Below, piece by piece: positions 35,599-44,316 of a DNA stretch of 64,000 nucleotides (positions are counted from its first letter, which is position 1; every line of letters starts with the position of its first letter). The position numbers and the translations under genes were made by a program. Source of the stretch: Bradyrhizobium sp. CB1717. GTDB taxonomy: Bacteria > Pseudomonadota > Alphaproteobacteria > Rhizobiales > Xanthobacteraceae. Location: contig NZ_CP121666.1 of NCBI RefSeq assembly GCF_029714325.1, positions 4,340,001-4,404,000 on the forward strand, written 5' to 3'. Below the pieces are notes generated by a model, which searched no databases, was not told where the DNA came from, and saw only the letters and a program-made list of their open reading frames with translations.

Positions 35599-36624
35599 TC
35601 ACACCGCCGGCGGATTGCGGTCGGTGAAGGTCGTGCGCTGGTGCCAGTAGGGATAGGGCAGCGTCACCTTGCTGGCCGCGTCGAGCTTTGCGACCTGGTC
35701 CTTGGTGAGTGACCAGCCGACCGCACCGAGATTTTCGCGCAGCTGCGCCTCGTTGCGCGCCCCGATGATCAGCGTCGAGACGGTGGGGCGCTGGAGCAGC
35801 CAGTTCAGCGCGATCTGCGAGACGCTCTTGCCGGTCTCCTTCGCGACCTCGTCGATCGCATCGACCACGCGGTAGACGTGCTCGTCCGGCACGGGCGGGC
35901 CGAAGTCGGCGGTCTTGGGCAGGCGGCTGACTTCGGGCTTGGGCTGGCCGCGCCGGATCTTGCCGGTGAGGCGTCCCCATCCGAGCGGCGACCAGACCAC
36001 TGCGCCGAGGCCCTGGTCGAGGCCGAGCGGCATCAGCTCCCATTCGTAGTCGCGCCCGATCAGCGAATAGTAGGTCTGGTTGGCGACGTAGCGCGGGAAG
36101 CCGTGCTTGTCGGCGACACCGAGCGACTTCATCAGATGCCAGCCCGAAAAATTCGAGACGCCGACATAACGGATCTTGCCGGCGCGCACGAGCACGTCGA
36201 GCGTTGAAAGCACCTCCTCGGGCGGAGTGAATGCATCGAAGCCATGGAGCTGGAACAGATCGATGTAATCGGTGCCGAGCCGGCTCAGCGAACCGTCGAT
36301 GGCCGCGAGCAGGTGCTGGCGTGACGAGCCGATGTCGTTGGGGCCGTCGCCGAAGCGGAAGGTCGCCTTGGTCGAGACCAGCACCTTGTCGCGGCGGCCC
36401 TTGATGGCCTCACCCAGAACGCGCTCGGACTCGCCGAGCGAATAGACGTCGGCAGTGTCGAACATCGACACGCCGGCCTCGAGGCAGATGTCGAGAAGAC
36501 GCCGTGCTTCGGTCGCGTCCGTCGTGCCCCAGGCGGCGAGGCGGCCGACGCCGCCGAACGTCCCCGTTCCCAGGCTCAAAGCAGGAACCATGAGGCCGGA
36601 CCGGCCCAAGCGTCGGTATTCCAT
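35599..36624 (-). CDS. aldo/keto reductase (YajO/Tas-like)
   Basis: 341-residue NADPH-dependent reductase. Catalytic residues are in FDTADVYSLGESE (Asp, Tyr), VLVSTKATF (Lys) and DLFQLHGFDAF (His). GSSRQHLLAAIDGSLSRLGTDYID and the C-terminal LIIGARNEAQLRENLGAVGW are typical of the larger bacterial AKR class. Substrate unknown. It stands alone; a second, unrelated AKR is at 15937. Confidence 0.93.
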   Translation of the reverse strand: MEYRRLGRSGLMVPALSLGTGTFGGVGRLAAWGTTDATEARRLLDICLEAGVSMFDTADVYSLGESERVLGEAIKGRRDKVLVSTKATFRFGDGPNDIGSSRQHLLAAIDGSLSRLGTDYIDLFQLHGFDAFTPPEEVLSTLDVLVRAGKIRYVGVSNFSGWHLMKSLGVADKHGFPRYVANQTYYSLIGRDYEWELMPLGLDQGLGAVVWSPLGWGRLTGKIRRGQPKPEVSRLPKTADFGPPVPDEHVYRVVDAIDEVAKETGKSVSQIALNWLLQRPTVSTLIIGARNEAQLRENLGAVGWSLTKDQVAKLDAASKVTLPYPYWHQRTTFTDRNPPAV

Positions 36625-36739
36625 CGATAGCCTCCTCGGCTGGCCGCTGATTGATTGATGCGGCCTTGGCGGCGGATGTTAGTGCAAGCAGGCGCGTTGT
36701 CCTACGACACGCTCACATACCGGCCTTGCTTCGGAGTGG

Positions 36740-37006
36740 CTAGTCGTGCCGAAGCATGTCATCGAGTGCAGCATCGGCAATGCGCGGCCCGCCCGGCTTC
36801 GCTGCGACCTGGGCCTCGCTCCTTGCAACGGGTGAGGGAACGCAGGCGAGGTCACTATTGCGAGCCTGCTGCGGCAGCAAAGTCAAACCCCATCCCACCA
36901 CGACCAGCACCGCAAGCCGGATCGCGATCACGCTCAGCAGCAGCTCCGATCCGCCTATCGTCGCGTGAGTCCTCAGCGCACCAGCCTGAGGCACGCGGTG
37001 TGGCAA
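36740..37006 (-). CDS. possible small membrane protein (88 aa)
   Basis: One clear hydrophobic helix (ELLLSVIAIRLAVLVVVGWGLTLL, in the middle) flanked by polar parts; no family recognised. It fills an otherwise empty stretch between the reductase and the AraC gene. The membrane segment is suggestive, but no good ribosome site is seen, so it is tentative. Confidence 0.4.
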   Translation of the reverse strand: MPHRVPQAGALRTHATIGGSELLLSVIAIRLAVLVVVGWGLTLLPQQARNSDLACVPSPVARSEAQVAAKPGGPRIADAALDDMLRHD

Positions 37007-37067
37007 GACAATCTGGAATTGGCGAGCCTTGCCTTCGCTACAGACGAAGGCTGGCGAAGATGGCTGC

Positions 37068-38024
37068 TCAGTGCCGCAACTGGCTTTGCCTGAAATCGCG
37101 CGGCGACATCCCGAAATGCTCGCGGAAGACGCGGCCGAAATGCGAGAGGTCGTTAAAGCCCCACGCGAATGCGATCTCGCTGATGTGGCGATGGGCGAGC
37201 AGAGGCGAAGCTAGGTCGCGCCGGCATTGGGCGAGACGCTCGGCGAGGACGTGGCGCTGGAATGAGGTGTCCTCGTCGGCGAGCAGATCGTTCACATAGC
37301 GCGGGGAGATGCCGAGCGCGGCGGCGGTCTCCGCCAGCGACAGGTCGGGATCGGCGAGGTGGGCGCGGATATGGGCCTTGAGCCGGTAGAGCAGGGCGGA
37401 GCGATGGGTCGACGACGGCAGCGAGGTCTTGCCGAGCCGTTCGCTCAACGCCATCGCCAGGAGATCGACGGCTTGCTCCGACAGGGCGGCGGCGTTGTTA
37501 GGTGCAAGCCGGTCCGCGCTCTGGCAGAGCCTGAAGATGAAGTCGTAGGCGAGCCGTTCGAGAGGGACATCGGCACCGAACGAGATCGCGGTGAGCGTCT
37601 CCGTGCCCCCGAGCCGCCGCTGCAGCATTTCGCGGGGCACCTTGAAGATGGTCTGCGTAAAACTGTCGTTGAATTGCAGCTCGTAGGGGCGCGTGGTGTC
37701 GTAGAGCGCGAACTCGCCGGGATGGATCACGGTCTCGCGGCCATCCTGCGCTACGCCGCCGTTGCCACGGTTGCCCAGCGCGATGAGAACAAAATCCTGG
37801 TCCGAGCGCGCGATGCGCGAGGGCGTGCGGAACACGTGCTGGCGGTCGGAGCAGACGTCGGAGCAGACGGCCTTGCCCAGCGAGGCTTGCGTTACCGAGC
37901 CGTGGAAGGCGCTGCCGAGGTCGGACTTGCAGTCGAGCCCGACGAAGACGTCGCAGACGATGTCCTGCCAGAGGGCGAGCCGCCGGTAGCCGGGGCTGCC
38001 GTCCGTCGTGAACTGGATTGGCAT
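37068..38024 (-). CDS. AraC-family transcriptional regulator, divergent from nitrilase/aldoxime dehydratase
   Basis: 318 residues. An N-terminal AraC-binding-type sensor domain (residues 1-190; DQDFVLIALGNRGNGGVAQD, GEFALYDTTRPYELQF) is followed by a double HTH (LSLAETAAALGISPRYVNDL and HISEIAFAWGFNDLSHFGRV). This layout is found in FeaR/NitR-like regulators that respond to nitriles, amines or amides. AGGGAGG sits before ATG 38024. The divergent position, 195 bp from the nitrilase start, makes it the likely activator of the nitrilase-aldoxime dehydratase operon. Confidence 0.92.
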   Translation of the reverse strand: MPIQFTTDGSPGYRRLALWQDIVCDVFVGLDCKSDLGSAFHGSVTQASLGKAVCSDVCSDRQHVFRTPSRIARSDQDFVLIALGNRGNGGVAQDGRETVIHPGEFALYDTTRPYELQFNDSFTQTIFKVPREMLQRRLGGTETLTAISFGADVPLERLAYDFIFRLCQSADRLAPNNAAALSEQAVDLLAMALSERLGKTSLPSSTHRSALLYRLKAHIRAHLADPDLSLAETAAALGISPRYVNDLLADEDTSFQRHVLAERLAQCRRDLASPLLAHRHISEIAFAWGFNDLSHFGRVFREHFGMSPRDFRQSQLRH

Positions 38025-38219
38025 TTGGACACCCTCCCTTTCACATCCCGCGAAATCGCAAATTGGCGCAGATCCAGCCTGACCGGAGGCAAGTCCCGTA
38101 CCGGACGGCGATCCCGTCGGTCGAGTTTTTGTGCCGCCATGGTCGAGCGCTGCCCGCCTAGCTTGGCCAAATAGACTGCATCGGACGAGGTCCGCGATCA
38201 ACCGGCAATGGAGGCGGCC

Positions 38220-39236
38220 ATGGGCATCGAACATCCCAGATACAAGGTGGCGGTGGTGCAGGCAGCGCCCGCCTGGCTCGATCTCGACGCTTCGATCGAC
38301 AAGTCGATCATGCTGATCAAGGAGGCAGCCGAGAAGGGGGCGAAGCTGATCGCCTTTCCGGAGGCCTTCATTCCCGGTTACCCCTGGCACATCTGGATGG
38401 ACTCGCCGGCCTGGGCGATCGGCCGCGGCTTCGTGCAGCGCTATTTCGATAATTCGCTGTCCTACGACAGCCCGCAGGCCGAGCGCCTGCGCGAGGCCGT
38501 GCGCAAGGCGAAGCTGACGGCGGTGATCGGCCTGTCCGAGCGCGACGGCGGCAGCCTATACTTGGCGCAATGGCTGATCGGCCCCGACGGCGAGACGATC
38601 GCCAAGCGCCGCAAGCTGCGCCCGACCCATGCCGAACGCACCGTCTATGGCGAGGGCGACGGCAGTGACCTCGCCGTGCATGCGCGGCCCGACATCGGCC
38701 GGCTCGGCGCGCTGTGCTGCTGGGAGCATCTCCAGCCGCTGTCGAAATACGCGATGTACGCCCAGAACGAGCAGGTGCATGTCGCTGCCTGGCCGAGCTT
38801 TTCGCTCTACGATCCCTTTGCACCCGCGCTCGGTGCCGAGGTCAACAATGCCGCCTCGCGCGTCTATGCGGTGGAGGGCTCATGCTTCGTGCTCGCGCCT
38901 TGCGCAACGGTGTCGCAGGCAATGATCGACGAGCTCTGCGACCGGCCGGACAAGCACGCGCTGCTCCATGCCGGCGGCGGTTTCGCCGCGATCTACGGTC
39001 CCGACGGCAGCCAGATCGGCGACAAGCTCGCGCCGGACCAGGAGGGGCTGTTGATTGCCGAGATCGACCTCGGCGCCATCGGCGTCGCCAAGAACGCCGC
39101 CGATCCCGTCGGCCACTATTCGCGTCCCGACGTCACGCGGCTGCTGCTCAACAAGAAACCCTACAAGCGCGTCGAGCAGTTCGCGCTGCCGGTGGACACG
39201 ATCGAACCCACGGATATCGCCGCCGCGGCGAGCTGA
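38220..39236 (+). CDS. nitrilase (aliphatic/arylacetonitrilase type)
   Basis: 338-residue carbon-nitrogen hydrolase that turns nitriles into carboxylic acids plus ammonia. The catalytic triad is visible: Glu48 in LIAFPEAFIPGYPW, Lys132 in RRKLRPTHAER and Cys167 in LCCWEHLQPL. The length and the CWEH motif separate nitrilases from amidases of the superfamily. GGAGG lies just before ATG 38220; ATG 38208 is an in-frame alternative. The next gene, 26 nt downstream, makes nitriles from aldoximes, so the two enzymes act in series. Confidence 0.95.
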   Translation: MGIEHPRYKVAVVQAAPAWLDLDASIDKSIMLIKEAAEKGAKLIAFPEAFIPGYPWHIWMDSPAWAIGRGFVQRYFDNSLSYDSPQAERLREAVRKAKLTAVIGLSERDGGSLYLAQWLIGPDGETIAKRRKLRPTHAERTVYGEGDGSDLAVHARPDIGRLGALCCWEHLQPLSKYAMYAQNEQVHVAAWPSFSLYDPFAPALGAEVNNAASRVYAVEGSCFVLAPCATVSQAMIDELCDRPDKHALLHAGGGFAAIYGPDGSQIGDKLAPDQEGLLIAEIDLGAIGVAKNAADPVGHYSRPDVTRLLLNKKPYKRVEQFALPVDTIEPTDIAAAAS

Positions 39237-39262
39237 CCACCGCCATCATGGGGAGGCACGGC

Positions 39263-40303
39263 ATGGAATCCGCAATTCCTCTGCATCTCGAAACGACGCG
39301 TACGCGCCACAAGCGCGTGCCGGACGATTACCAGCCGCCATATCCATCCTTCGTGGCGCGTTACAAGCCCGCCGTGAGCCGTCTCGTGATGGCCTATTTC
39401 GGCTTGCAGTATCGTGGTGCGGTCCCGCCGGGCGCGATCGAGGCGCTGAAGGAAATCGCGGGGCTGTTCGCAGGCGAAGGTGGCCCGTCCCATTGGGACC
39501 GCGCGCATCACGTTGACCAAGCCGGCTACGAGAACGTCGTCACGGTCGCCTACTGGAACGACGTCGCACGCTTCGACGCCTGGTTCGCGCCGGCGCGCGA
39601 GGCATGGACAGGCAGGGATCACGAAGGCGTCGGCACCTTCATCGAGGTGCTGCGTCCCGTTGTGGCGCGGCATGAGACGCTATTCTCCTCGCTCGACCGG
39701 CCCGAAGGTGTCGCCGTCGTTGCGGATGGCATGAGCGGCGAGGTGCAGGAGCATGCCTATTGGGGCGGCATGCGCGACCGCATTCCGCTGTCGCAGACGG
39801 ACGCGATGGCGCCCGGGGGCTCGCCCGAGCTGGTGCACGACGGCGCGCGGCTCAGCGTCAAGGCGCATGACAATCTCTGCCTGATCCGCTCCGGGCAGGA
39901 CTGGAGCGATACCGAGGCATCCGAGCGAAAGCTCTACCTCGAGGACGTCGAGCCGGTGCTGCGCGAGGGGATGGGTTTTCTGCGCGACGACGGTCTTGCT
40001 ATCGGGTGCTACGCCAACCGCTACATGCAGGTGCTCGCGGCCGACGGCAGCGTGACCGAAAAGTCCTACGGCCAGAGCTGGTGGAAAAGCCTCGCCGCGC
40101 TGGAACGCTGGGCGGAGTCGCACCCGACCCACGTCCGGATCTTTGGCGCGGCGATAAAATACCTCTCGACGCTCGGCCCCTCGGCCAAGCTGCGCTTGTA
40201 TCACGAGGTCACGGTCGCGGCCGCGCACGAGCAATTCTTCGAGTATCGGAGTTGCCACGCAAAGACCGGCATGCTGGCGGCGGTCGCGACCGTCAGCGCC
40301 TAA
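39263..40303 (+). CDS. oxd: heme-dependent aldoxime dehydratase
   Basis: 346-residue member of the phenylacetaldoxime/aliphatic aldoxime dehydratase family, which dehydrates aldoximes to nitriles with ferrous heme bound directly to the substrate nitrogen. Family features are the N-terminal RVPDDYQPPYPSFVARY, LIRSGQDWSD (candidate active-site Ser210), and HPTHVRIF with candidate proximal heme ligand His290. LYHEVTV with candidate distal His314 follows. GGGGAGG precedes ATG 39263. Its product is the substrate of the nitrilase immediately upstream. The stop overlaps the convergent HAD gene by 4 nt. Confidence 0.93.
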   Translation: MESAIPLHLETTRTRHKRVPDDYQPPYPSFVARYKPAVSRLVMAYFGLQYRGAVPPGAIEALKEIAGLFAGEGGPSHWDRAHHVDQAGYENVVTVAYWNDVARFDAWFAPAREAWTGRDHEGVGTFIEVLRPVVARHETLFSSLDRPEGVAVVADGMSGEVQEHAYWGGMRDRIPLSQTDAMAPGGSPELVHDGARLSVKAHDNLCLIRSGQDWSDTEASERKLYLEDVEPVLREGMGFLRDDGLAIGCYANRYMQVLAADGSVTEKSYGQSWWKSLAALERWAESHPTHVRIFGAAIKYLSTLGPSAKLRLYHEVTVAAAHEQFFEYRSCHAKTGMLAAVATVSA

Positions 40304-40938
40304 GCGACGCAATGCCCGAGCAGATCCGGATGCGCCGCGCAGATATGATGCGCACCGGCGTCCCGCAGCTCGGCCTCGCTGCCATAGCCGTAGAGCACGC
40401 CGATCGCGGTCATGCCGTTGGTGCGGGCGCCGACCACGTCGTGGCTGCGGTCGCCGATCATGATGGCGCTGGCGGGATCGACCTTGGCCTCGTCGAGCGC
40501 GTAGCGCAGCAGGTCGCGCTTGTCGACGCGGGTGCCGTCGAGCTCGGAGCCGAACACGCACTCGAAATAAGGCTTTAGGCCGAAATGATCGACGATGCGG
40601 GTGGCATAGACCGCGGGCTTGCTGGTGGCCACGAACATGCGCGGCGTCGTCGCAGCGAGTGTCGTCAGGGTGTCCACGATGCCGGCATAGGCCTCGTTCT
40701 CGAACAGACCGATATCGGCAAAACGCTCGCGGTAAAGCAGCAGCGCCCGGTCGGCGAGCTCGTCGCTTCCCGTGAGCTTCTTCAGGCTGGCCAGCAGCGG
40801 CGGCCCGATGCACCAGGTCAGCTCGTCCTCGCTGGGTACCGCCAGGTTCAACCGTTCCAGCGCGTACTGGATCGAGCGGGTGATCCCGGGCTTCGGGTTG
40901 GTCAGCGTGCCGTCGAGGTCAAAATAGATTGTGGCCAT
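40300..40938 (-). CDS. HAD-family phosphatase (phosphoglycolate phosphatase-like)
   Basis: 212 residues with all HAD motifs: I YFDLDGTLTN (nucleophile Asp), II FVATSKP, III Lys in DKRDLL and IV MIGDRSHDVVGA. A helical cap (20-80) places it in the Gph/PGP subgroup, which dephosphorylates small phosphates such as 2-phosphoglycolate or nucleotides. Cytoplasmic. Not linked in function to the convergent aldoxime operon as far as visible. Confidence 0.92.
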   Translation of the reverse strand: MATIYFDLDGTLTNPKPGITRSIQYALERLNLAVPSEDELTWCIGPPLLASLKKLTGSDELADRALLLYRERFADIGLFENEAYAGIVDTLTTLAATTPRMFVATSKPAVYATRIVDHFGLKPYFECVFGSELDGTRVDKRDLLRYALDEAKVDPASAIMIGDRSHDVVGARTNGMTAIGVLYGYGSEAELRDAGAHHICAAHPDLLGHCVA

Positions 40939-41009
40939 CAGGGCGGAACCGGTGTTGAGACTGCCGCCCGTTGCTAGTCGGATCAGACGTCAAGTCAAGG
41001 CCCGCCGCG

Positions 41010-42002
41010 TCATTGCTGCCGGGCCCATGCGACGATCGCCGCGGCGTCCGGGCCGGCCTGGGCCTCCCAGGCGGCGATCGTGCTGGTCGCGGCGTTGCGG
41101 AGCGCTCCGATGAGAGATTGCGGCGCGGGCTCGGCGATGGTGACGCCGTTGTCGCGCATGCGTGCGTAATTTTCGGCGGTTCGATGGGCGAGCAGCGCGA
41201 ACTGGCTCTGCTCGGTCTCGGCCGCGGCCGCCATCACCTCCCGCTGCATCGGTTCGGATAACGCAGCAAAGGTCTCGCTGCGGACGAAGGCGACCGAGAT
41301 CGGCATCGCATAATTGATGGCGATGAAATGCGGCAGGAAATCCCAGAGCTTGCGTCCCGCGCCGCCATCGCCGGAGGTGAGGAACGCGTTCAGCTGGCGG
41401 TCCTTCAGCCCGGCGAGCGCCTTGTCCATCGGCAGGAACTGCGCATTGGCTCCGGCGGCGCGCATCACGGCGCTGGAATTGGTGTCGTAGGCACGCAAAT
41501 TCAACTTCGGCAGATCGTCGGCGCCTGCGAGCGCGTGATCGGACCAGAGGCCCGTCGCCGGCCAGATCGTCAGATAGAGCAGCTTCAGACCGCGGGCTGC
41601 GAACGCCTTCTCGTAGAGCGGGCGGGCCCGCGCATTGGTGGCGCGCGCGATCTCGACCGATTGCACCAGAAAGGGAAGTGTGGAGAGGCCGAGCACCGGG
41701 TCGAGGCCGGACAGCGCGCCGGCAAAGGCATCTCCACCGGCGATGCGGCCATCCAGCGCCGCCCGTGGCATTTCGCCCGAATTGATCTTGAGCTCGTTGT
41801 CGAAGGCGCTCGTCACGGTCACGAAACCGTTTGTGCGCGCTGCGACGCGATCGGCGAAAGTGGTGAGGCCGATGCCGGAAATGTTGTTTTGCGGGTATTC
41901 CGTGGTCATCCGCCAGTTGACCTGGGCCAGGGCCGGAGCAGTGGACAGGACGAGGGCGGCGAGGGCCAGGATCGCGCGGATCCGTCTGGCGGGGGAACGC
42001 AT
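41010..42002 (-). CDS. TRAP transporter substrate-binding protein, DctP type (orphan)
   Basis: 330 residues. Signal peptide to about 26 (RAILALAALVLSTAPALA), then the DctP fold (WRMTTEYPQNNISGIGLTTF, SGLDPVLGLSTLPFLVQSVE, LNLRAYDTNSSAVMRAAGAN, KLWDFLPHFIAINYAMPISV). It should bind an organic acid or similar anion in the periplasm. The membrane subunits DctQ and DctM are not adjacent. Start ATG 42002 gives the best signal peptide; ATG 42026 is an alternative. Confidence 0.88.
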   Translation of the reverse strand: MRSPARRIRAILALAALVLSTAPALAQVNWRMTTEYPQNNISGIGLTTFADRVAARTNGFVTVTSAFDNELKINSGEMPRAALDGRIAGGDAFAGALSGLDPVLGLSTLPFLVQSVEIARATNARARPLYEKAFAARGLKLLYLTIWPATGLWSDHALAGADDLPKLNLRAYDTNSSAVMRAAGANAQFLPMDKALAGLKDRQLNAFLTSGDGGAGRKLWDFLPHFIAINYAMPISVAFVRSETFAALSEPMQREVMAAAAETEQSQFALLAHRTAENYARMRDNGVTIAEPAPQSLIGALRNAATSTIAAWEAQAGPDAAAIVAWARQQ

Positions 42003-42065
42003 TGGGAGAAGCAGGTCAGTCAGCATATATTGGCAACTCGTCGAACCATGGCACGATGCCACAAC

Positions 42066-43088
42066 ATGGCGGATCATCTTGTCGCATGCCGCTCCGGCCC
42101 GCGCCACAGCGATGCTTGGGCAGTGCTGGCGCGAATTGCATCACTCTTCGTTGTCGCACTGCTCGTCTCGACGTTGCAGGCTGCGGCATGGGACAGCTCG
42201 CCCGCAAAAACCGACGTCGCCGTGCCGAGCGTCGAGGAGCTCGCGATGCCGCCGCAAAAGCCGGCGGCTGGGCGCGAGAGCGACACGCGGGAATCGATCT
42301 GCCTGATCGTCGAAGCCGCCGCGCGCGATGCCAATCTGCCGCTGGAATTCTTCGCCCGCGTGATCTGGCAGGAAAGCCGCTTCCAGGCCGATGCGGTGGG
42401 ACCGATGACGCGCAGCGGCGAGCATGCGCAAGGGATCGCGCAGTTCATGCCGGGGACCGCGAGCGAGCGCGGGCTGCTCAATCCCTTCAATCCGGTGCAG
42501 GCATTGCCGAAGTCGGCCGAATTCCTGAACGAGCTGCGCAACCAGTTCGGCAATCTCGGCCTTGCCGCGGCGGCCTACAATGCGGGGCCGCGCCGCGTGC
42601 AGGAATGGCTCGCCGGCACCGGCCCGATGCCGGAGCAGACCCGCAACTATGTCTACGCCATCACCGGCACGAGCGTTGACGCGTGGGCCAAGGCGGGCAG
42701 CACCGGCAAGGGACCGCCGAGTTCGCCGCCGACGAGCTGCCGCGATCTCATGGCGCTGTTGAAGCGCGCGCCGAATCCGTTCGTCGCCGAGCTCGAGCAG
42801 CATGTCGAGCTTGCCGCGGCAAAGATCTGGGGCGTACAGCTCGCCGCCGGCTTCGATCGCAACAGGGCGCTGGCGATGTATTCCCGTGCGGTCACGCGGC
42901 TCAGCGCCGTGATCGGCGAGCGGGACCCGAGCCTGCTGAGTTCGGTCATGCGCAGCCGCGGCACGCGCGCGTTCTACCAGGTGCGCATCGGGGCCGATAC
43001 GCGGAGCGAAGCGGACGATCTGTGCAACCGCATCCGCAAGGCGGGCGGCGCCTGCTTCGTGCTGAAGAACCGGGGTGTGACGGGGTAA
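42066..43088 (+). CDS. lytic transglycosylase (SLT domain) with C-terminal SPOR-like domain
   Basis: 340 residues. N-terminal signal or anchor (ARIASLFVVALLVSTLQAAA, residues 22-41). The SLT domain (about 75-200) has catalytic Glu103 in IWQESRF, GIAQFMPGTASERGL and AAAAYNAGPRRVQEWL. The last 45 residues (RAFYQVRIGADTRSEADDLC) resemble a SPOR domain. It cleaves glycan strands in the periplasm, forming anhydro-muropeptides. ATG 42048 is an alternative start. Divergent from the TRAP binding protein. Confidence 0.9.
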   Translation: MADHLVACRSGPRHSDAWAVLARIASLFVVALLVSTLQAAAWDSSPAKTDVAVPSVEELAMPPQKPAAGRESDTRESICLIVEAAARDANLPLEFFARVIWQESRFQADAVGPMTRSGEHAQGIAQFMPGTASERGLLNPFNPVQALPKSAEFLNELRNQFGNLGLAAAAYNAGPRRVQEWLAGTGPMPEQTRNYVYAITGTSVDAWAKAGSTGKGPPSSPPTSCRDLMALLKRAPNPFVAELEQHVELAAAKIWGVQLAAGFDRNRALAMYSRAVTRLSAVIGERDPSLLSSVMRSRGTRAFYQVRIGADTRSEADDLCNRIRKAGGACFVLKNRGVTG

Positions 43089-43194
43089 GAGGCGTCTCTC
43101 GCGCGCATGCCAGCCCCGCCGCGCGCTTCCTTGACGCGGACGGCCGCATTGCCCGTTATGCAGCCACGATTCCGTAACCTCGGCCAACATTCCC

Positions 43195-43935
43195 GTGGCG
43201 CTCCCTCCGCTCGATTCACCTCAATGGCAAAGTCCGTGGCGCGCCTTTGCGTGGGGGCTGCGCTCGATCACGCAGACGATCCTCACCGTCGTGCTGTTCG
43301 TGACCTATCTCGGCATCGGCGCGCTCGCCCATGACACCCATTTCAGCCTGCTCTGGGCGCTCTGCTCGACGCTGTTCGTCTGGGCGGGTCCGGCGCAGAT
43401 CATCCTGATCACCACCCTCGGCTCGGGCGCCACCATCATCCAGTCGGCGATCGCCGTGACCGTCAGCGCCATCCGCCTGTTTCCGATGGTGGTCTCGGTG
43501 CTGCCGCTGATGCGCACGCCGACGACGAAACGGCGTGAGCTGGTCTTCGCCGCGCATCTGACCGCGGTGACGCTGTGGGTCGAATGCCACCGCTTCCTGC
43601 CGCAGGTGCCGCGCGAGCGGCGCATTGCCTTTGTCCACGGGCTCGGCTGCGGCCTGGTCTCGGTGTGCCTCGCCGCCAATACGGTCGGCTATTTCCTCGC
43701 CGCCAACCTGACACAGACGCTTGGCGCGGCGATCCTGTTGCTGACGCCGCTGTCGTTCCTGTTCTCGACCGCGCGCAACAGCCGCGAGGTTGCTGATGTC
43801 GTGGCGCTGACGCTCGGGATATTGCTCTATCCGCTGGCGGCTAAGATGAACTCCGGCCTCGACATCCTCGTGAGCGGCGTGGTGGCTGGCACGATTGCCT
43901 ATGGCGTGCACTGGTGGCGGGAGGTGCGCGCATGA
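43195..43935 (+). CDS. azlC: AzlC family branched-chain amino acid exporter subunit
   Basis: 246 residues, GTG start at 43195. About six to eight hydrophobic segments; family stretches are AFAWGLRSITQTILTVVLFV, STLFVWAGPAQIILI and AHLTAVTLWVECHRFLP. With AzlD it forms an exporter for branched-chain or other amino acids. azlD overlaps its stop by 4 nt (ATGA), so the two subunits are made together. Confidence 0.9.
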   Translation: MALPPLDSPQWQSPWRAFAWGLRSITQTILTVVLFVTYLGIGALAHDTHFSLLWALCSTLFVWAGPAQIILITTLGSGATIIQSAIAVTVSAIRLFPMVVSVLPLMRTPTTKRRELVFAAHLTAVTLWVECHRFLPQVPRERRIAFVHGLGCGLVSVCLAANTVGYFLAANLTQTLGAAILLLTPLSFLFSTARNSREVADVVALTLGILLYPLAAKMNSGLDILVSGVVAGTIAYGVHWWREVRA

Positions 43936-44282
43936 GCTTTGCGCAAGCGATCGGCGACTGGCATGCGCTTGCTGTGCTGTTCGTCGCCGGCGTTGTTCCC
44001 AACCAGATATGGCGCATGCTGGGCCTGTGGTTCGGCGGCGGCATCGACGAGGGCTCGGAGCTGCTGGTCTGGGTGAGGGCGGTCGCGACCGCGATCCTGG
44101 CCGGCGTCATCGCCCAGATCGTTGTCGAGCCGCCCGGGGCGCTGGCCAGCGTGCCTGATGTCCTGCGCTACGGCGCGGTCGGCGCCGGCCTGATCGTTTT
44201 CCTCCTGACCCGCCGTTCGATCTTCGCCGGCGTTGTCACCGGCGAAGTCTTCATGCTGGCCGGCAAGTGGTGGTTGGGCTAA
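43932..44282 (+). CDS. azlD: AzlD family small exporter subunit
   Basis: 116 residues, four hydrophobic segments (HALAVLFVAGVVPNQIWRML, VRAVATAILAGVIAQIVVEP, VLRYGAVGAGLIVFLLT, GVVTGEVFMLAGKWW). It is the small partner of AzlC. Translation is coupled to azlC through the ATGA overlap at 43932. Confidence 0.88.
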   Translation: MSFAQAIGDWHALAVLFVAGVVPNQIWRMLGLWFGGGIDEGSELLVWVRAVATAILAGVIAQIVVEPPGALASVPDVLRYGAVGAGLIVFLLTRRSIFAGVVTGEVFMLAGKWWLG

Positions 44283-44316
44283 AACCACCGGCGAACAGGC
44301 TTAAGGAACAGGAATT

